From Rhodocyclaceae bacterium (GTDB taxonomy: Bacteria > Pseudomonadota > Gammaproteobacteria > Burkholderiales > Rhodocyclaceae): 7,715 nt of DNA. A program made the translations under genes and the position numbers. The notes under the pieces are model-generated. The model saw only the letters and a program-made list of their open reading frames with translations. It had not been told where the DNA came from and made no database searches. Positions 5,034 through 7,715 of this stretch are shown piece by piece. The first letter of the stretch is position 1. Each line of letters begins with the position of its first letter. The stretch spans positions 1-7,715 of the forward strand of contig JADLGU010000349.1 in NCBI GenBank assembly GCA_020849155.1, read 5' to 3'.

Positions 5034-6323
5034 TCAGCGCTGGGTGGTTTCGGCCCGGACCGCCAGCCATCTGCCGGCGCGGCGCTCGAGCAGGTATTCC
5101 TCCAGCGACTCGAAGCGGTAGGCTTTGCCCTCGCGCAGGCCCTGCTCGATCGAGACGCTGCGCACGGCGACGCGGGCGCAGTCGCGAGTCCCCTCGGCCG
5201 GACGGCCCTCGATCAGCGGGCGGCGCTGGCGGAAGTCCTGCAGGCCGAGCACCGCGTCGACGCTGCTGCGCGCCAGTTCCTCGCGATTGAATTCAAGGGT
5301 CTTGAGGGCACCGTCGCCGCCGCGCACATGGGCCTTCACCGTTGCCTCCGGCGCGAACAGGTCGATGACGGCGCGGGCGTCGCGGCGGCCGATGGCGGCG
5401 TCGAGCCGGGCCAGCCACTCGCGCGCCGGGGCCTCGCAGGGCGAGGCGCCTGGCGGAGCCGCCGGGGCTGCCGGCGTGACGGCAGGGGGCGCTTCGGCCG
5501 GCGCTGTTGACGCGGCGGGAGGGGCGGGCAGCGCGGCGGGAGGGGCTGAGGGCGCGGCTCTCCGCCGTTCCTCGAGCCTGCGCTGGCTGTCGGCCTCGAC
5601 CCCCTCGGCCAGGGCGTCGAGCTCGGCGTCGAAGGCGCCCGGCACGTAGAAGTCCGGCACCTTGTCCAGCAGCACCGGCAGCAGCAGGGTCATCAGGGCG
5701 CGCGACTTGTAGGGCGTGGCGGCGCGCACGAAGCCGACCTTGCCGGCGTCGATGTCGAGGGCGTTGCCGTCGACCTCCAGGGTGGTGCCGCCGCGGTTCA
5801 CCTTGTCGTAGGTGCCGGCGCGCTGGGCGAGCGACTTGGCCAGTTCGGCGGAGACGACGTAGGGCTCGTGGTCGGTGCCGCGGATGCCGATGGTGGCCGT
5901 CGGGGTGACGACGCGGTGGCCGGCGCGGTTCAGGCGGCCGATCCAGCCGGTGATGACGCGCAGGCCGCCGCTGAGCAGGCGCAGGGTCAGGTTGTCGCCG
6001 GGCCCGCCTTCGGCGGCGAAGCGCTCGGCCACGAATTCGGCGCCGGGCCGTACCGCGACATAGCCGGCATCGGCGGTCTTCAGCACCGCCTCGCCGGTGG
6101 CGGCGGCGCGCAGCCGTTCGCCGACCCGCAGCGCATCGCCCTCGCGCAGGCTGCGCTCGGCGCCGGCCGGGCCGGTGGCGCGCAGCTCGCCGCGCAGGCG
6201 CCAGACGGTGGCGAACGGGGCCGGCTCGTCGGCGGCCGGCGCCGGCGTGCCGCTCAGGGCGGCGAGCGGCAGGATGAGCCAGCGTGCCGCCTTCAAACAG
6301 GCCGGCAAGGTGGTTGGGGGCAT
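5034..6323 (-). CDS. Secreted FecR-domain protein with C-terminal NTF2/SnoaL-like domain
   Basis: A 429-residue exported protein. Residues 1-30 are a signal peptide (Lys11 and Arg14, core WLILPLAALS, predicted cleavage after PAPA). Residues about 37-200 form a FecR-type domain: VWRLRGELRA, LREGDALRVGERL, ADAGYVAVRPGAEFVAE, then TPTATIGIRGTDHE, which is the FecR-family core. Residues about 256-300 are an Ala/Pro-rich linker. Residues about 302-427 (WLARLDAAIGRRDARAVIDL ... FESLEEYLLERRAGRWLAVR) look like a cone-shaped NTF2/SnoaL-like domain. The protein is probably periplasmic. It lacks the N-terminal anti-sigma region of true FecR and no ECF sigma factor is adjacent, so it is unlikely to be an iron-uptake regulator; ligand or cell-envelope sensing is possible. 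ATG 6323 was chosen because it gives a clean signal peptide and avoids overlap with the divergent ClpX-like gene, although its Shine-Dalgarno is poor. It is convergent with the regulator, 49 bp apart. Confidence 0.85.
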   Translation of the reverse strand: MPPTTLPACLKAARWLILPLAALSGTPAPAADEPAPFATVWRLRGELRATGPAGAERSLREGDALRVGERLRAAATGEAVLKTADAGYVAVRPGAEFVAERFAAEGGPGDNLTLRLLSGGLRVITGWIGRLNRAGHRVVTPTATIGIRGTDHEPYVVSAELAKSLAQRAGTYDKVNRGGTTLEVDGNALDIDAGKVGFVRAATPYKSRALMTLLLPVLLDKVPDFYVPGAFDAELDALAEGVEADSQRRLEERRRAAPSAPPAALPAPPAASTAPAEAPPAVTPAAPAAPPGASPCEAPAREWLARLDAAIGRRDARAVIDLFAPEATVKAHVRGGDGALKTLEFNREELARSSVDAVLGLQDFRQRRPLIEGRPAEGTRDCARVAVRSVSIEQGLREGKAYRFESLEEYLLERRAGRWLAVRAETTQR

Positions 6324-6352
6324 CAAGGTGCTGGTCAGGAAGCGATGCGCCC

Positions 6353-6381
6353 AGTATCGCCTCGCGCCATGCTTGTGGCAA
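6353..6381 (-). promoter_or_regulatory. Candidate promoter for the FecR-domain gene
   Basis: The minus strand has -35 TTGCCA (6381-6376, 5 of 6), a 17-bp spacer and -10 GATACT (6358-6353, 4 of 6). Transcription would start near 6346, about 22 bases before the ATG at 6323. It falls in the 88-bp divergent gap shared with the ClpX-like gene. Consensus matches alone in GC-rich DNA are only moderate support. Confidence 0.4.
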
Positions 6382-6394
6382 GCCGGGCCGCCTT

Positions 6395-6410
6395 GCGGGC
6401 ATAATCCCGC
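6395..6410 (+). promoter_or_regulatory. Dyad around a CATAAT -10-like element before the ClpX-like gene
   Basis: GCGGG-CATAAT-CCCGC is a 5-bp inverted repeat framing a -10-like hexamer (6400-6405) directly before the ATG at 6412. A start 7 bases after the hexamer would fall on the ATG itself, which suggests a leaderless or near-leaderless transcript, and no Shine-Dalgarno is visible. No good -35 is found at 16-18 bp. The nonamer GCATAATCC recurs at 7411-7419, ahead of the next gene. Confidence 0.35.
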
Positions 6411-6411
6411 C

Positions 6412-7416
6412 ATGACTCCCAGTTCGATCGTCAAATACCTCGACCAGTACGTGGTCGGCCAGGACGAGGCCAAGAAGGTGATCGCCGTCGCGGTCTACTC
6501 CCACTACAAGAAGCTGGCCAAGGCGCGAAGCGAGACCGCCGAGCTGGCCAAGAGCAACGTCCTGCTGGTCGGCTCCACCGGCACCGGCAAGACCCTGCTG
6601 TGCGAGACCCTGGCGCGGGCCCTGAAGGTGCCCTTCGTCACCGCCGACGCCACCTCGCTGGCGCAGACCGAGTTCGTCAACGAGGAGATCGACGCCATCC
6701 TGCAGCGCCTGCTGGAGAAGGCCGACGGCGAGGTGGCCCGGGCCCAGTGCGGCATCGTCTTCATCGACGAGGTGGACAAGCTCAAGGCCATCAGCGGCCA
6801 GGCGCGCGGCGCCTCGGGCGAGAGCGTGCAGCATGCCCTGCTGAAGATCATGGAGGGGGCGCCGGTGCGCCTGAAGCACGGCCAGTACGTCGACACCACC
6901 AACATCCTGTTCATCTGCGGCGGCGCCTTCGTCGGCCTGCGCGGCATCCTCGCCAAGACCCACGCCTTCGGCTTCATCTCCACCAGCGGCGGCGACGACC
7001 AGCAGATCCTCGACCGGCTCAATGCCCGGGTCAAGCCGACCGATCTCTTCGAGTACGGCCTGATCCCGGAGTTCGCCGGCCGGCTGCCCATCATCGCCAG
7101 CTTCCAGGATCTCGACAAGGCGATGCTGGTGCGCATCATGACGGTGCCGCGCAACGCCATCTACCGCCAGTTCCGCGAGATCCTCAAGGGCGAGGGCGTC
7201 GAGCTGGAGATCGCGCCGCTGGTGTTCGAGCAGATCGCCGAGCTGGCCATCGAGTACAAGGTCGGCGCCCGCAGCCTGCGCGGCATCTTCGAGGAGATGA
7301 TCACCCCGGTACTCTACGTGGTGCCCGACGACAAGCGCATCGCCCGGGCCGCCATCGCCTCGCTGTTCGAGCCGCCCCACTACTTCGACGCGCAGGGCGG
7401 GGCGGTTCAGGCATAA
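6412..7416 (+). CDS. ClpX-like AAA+ unfoldase lacking the N-terminal zinc-binding domain
   Basis: A 334-residue ClpX-family ATPase, about 90 residues shorter than E. coli ClpX (424). It opens directly at the AAA+ core (IVKYLDQYVVGQDEAKKVIA). Walker A is GSTGTGKT (54-61), Walker B IVFIDE (115-120), sensor 1 lies in TTNILFICGGAF (162-173), the Arg finger is R224 in FAGRLP, and sensor 2 is GARSLR (285-290), so ATP hydrolysis should be intact. Differences from ClpX: no C4 zinc domain; pore loop 1 GYVG is EFVN (87-90); the segment holding the RKH loop is shortened to APVRLKHGQYVDT; the ClpP-contacting IGF tripeptide is FGF (186-188). It probably unfolds a restricted set of substrates, with or without ClpP. 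The start is the ATG at 6412, where homology begins; no Shine-Dalgarno is visible. It is followed by a WYL-type regulator after 35 bp. It is most likely a paralogue beside a standard clpX elsewhere. Confidence 0.9.
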   Translation: MTPSSIVKYLDQYVVGQDEAKKVIAVAVYSHYKKLAKARSETAELAKSNVLLVGSTGTGKTLLCETLARALKVPFVTADATSLAQTEFVNEEIDAILQRLLEKADGEVARAQCGIVFIDEVDKLKAISGQARGASGESVQHALLKIMEGAPVRLKHGQYVDTTNILFICGGAFVGLRGILAKTHAFGFISTSGGDDQQILDRLNARVKPTDLFEYGLIPEFAGRLPIIASFQDLDKAMLVRIMTVPRNAIYRQFREILKGEGVELEIAPLVFEQIAELAIEYKVGARSLRGIFEEMITPVLYVVPDDKRIARAAIASLFEPPHYFDAQGGAVQA

Positions 7417-7442
7417 TCCGGCTCATCCCGTGAGCCACCGGA
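7417..7442 (+). promoter_or_regulatory. Hairpin between the ClpX-like gene and the WYL regulator
   Basis: GGCTCA-TCCCG-TGAGCC (7420-7436) is a perfect 6-bp stem with a 5-base loop, extendable by TCC/GGA across a 3-base bulge. It begins immediately after the stop codon. No U-tract follows, so it is not a standard intrinsic terminator. It may be an operator for the downstream regulator, a processing hairpin or an attenuating structure. Confidence 0.4.
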
Positions 7443-7451
7443 TCATCGTCC

Positions 7452-7715
7452 ATGGACCGCACCGAGCGCTTCTACCGCATCGACCAGCTGCTCAACGAGA
7501 AGAAGACCGTCCCCTTCGCCCTGCTGCTTGAGAAGCTGGAGGTCTCGCCGGCCACCGTCAAGCGCGACCTCGAGTACATGCGCAACCGCTTGAACGCCCC
7601 CATCGTCTGGGACCGCGAGGCCGGCGGCTACCGCTTCGCCGGCCGCGAGGGCGGCGCCGCGCAGTACGAGCTGCCCGGCCTGTGGTTTTCGGCGCAGGAG
7701 GTGCATGCCCTGCTG
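7452..7715 (+). CDS. HTH/WYL-domain transcriptional regulator (YafY/DeoR-like), partial, C-terminus outside window
   Basis: Eighty-eight residues are present, open at the window edge. Residues 4-65 form a winged helix of the HTH_11/DeoR type: RFYRIDQLLNEKKTV, then LEVSPATVKRDLEYMR as the recognition region, then APIVWDREAGGYRF as the wing. The last visible residues, YELPGLWFSAQEVHALL, are the usual lead-in to the WYL ligand-binding domain. Such proteins are DNA-binding regulators of stress, DNA-damage or defence loci, often sensing nucleic acid or small ligands. The ATG at 7452 fits the family's usual start; the Shine-Dalgarno is weak. It follows the ClpX-like gene by 35 bp in the same direction, so co-transcription is plausible, though a GCATAATCC motif overlapping the upstream stop codon could also give it its own promoter. 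Confidence 0.88.
   Translation, partial: MDRTERFYRIDQLLNEKKTVPFALLLEKLEVSPATVKRDLEYMRNRLNAPIVWDREAGGYRFAGREGGAAQYELPGLWFSAQEVHALL

Noticed and set aside
4985..5040. Possible intrinsic terminator between the convergent regulator and FecR genes
   Set aside because: Only a short GCGCT-C-AGCGC dyad overlapping the FecR stop codon is present, with no T-tract on either strand.
6097..6411. In-frame upstream extension of the ClpX-like protein that might supply a zinc domain
   Set aside because: The extension overlaps the FecR-domain gene on the opposite strand, is Arg/Ser/Ala-rich, and its few cysteines do not follow the ClpX C4 spacing. Homology starts at the ATG at 6412.
5293..7380. Long minus-strand ORF (695 codons) spanning the ClpX-like and FecR genes
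   Set aside because: It runs antisense to an unmistakable AAA+ protein and out of frame with the FecR gene. It is a shadow produced by high GC at third positions.

Overview
This is a GC-rich, gene-dense bacterial chromosome segment with eight genes. The families present (FolE2, a COG2907 flavoprotein, DUF1365, a CFA-synthase-like methyltransferase, a MerR/B12 regulator, a FecR-domain protein, a ClpX-like ATPase and a WYL regulator), together with GC and codon use, suggest a betaproteobacterium, possibly Rhodocyclales. That assignment is inference from gene content, not a phylogenetic result.

Left block (1-3995, all minus strand). Read in the direction of transcription, this is a compact operon: a small putative secreted protein (3995-3723), the GTP cyclohydrolase FolE2 (3676-2864), an FAD/NAD(P)-binding amine-oxidase-like protein (2867-1572), a DUF1365 protein (1575-811), and a cyclopropane/furan-fatty-acid-type methyltransferase (814 to beyond base 1, truncated by the window). 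The last four genes are joined by 4-base stop/start overlaps (ATGA, GTGA, ATGA). The flavoprotein, DUF1365 and methyltransferase trio is the lipid-remodelling cassette seen in light and singlet-oxygen regulons of proteobacteria.

Control region (3996-4078, 83 bp, AT-rich). Two nearly identical palindromes (ATTTGTCC-A-GGAC + A/T arm) lie head to head, one directly in front of each divergent start codon. Each contains the AGGA Shine-Dalgarno sequence of its gene. Between them sit two overlapping divergent sigma-70-like promoters whose -10 elements are superimposed. To the right, on the plus strand, is a MerR-family regulator with a complete cobalamin-binding module (W-x9-EH, E-x-H-x-x-G, GG), i.e. 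a CarH/LitR-type candidate photoreceptor. The simplest reading is a B12-dependent light switch that represses itself and the membrane-lipid/pterin operon in the dark.

Right block (4985-7715). A secreted FecR-domain protein with a C-terminal NTF2/SnoaL-like domain (minus, 6323-5034) converges on the regulator. Divergent from it is a ClpX-like AAA+ protein with no N-terminal zinc-binding domain and an altered pore loop (6412-7416). It is followed by the 5' end of an HTH-WYL transcriptional regulator (7452 to beyond the window). I saw no rRNA, tRNA, CRISPR array, insertion sequence or clear rho-independent terminator, and no gene-free stretch exceeds 100 bp.
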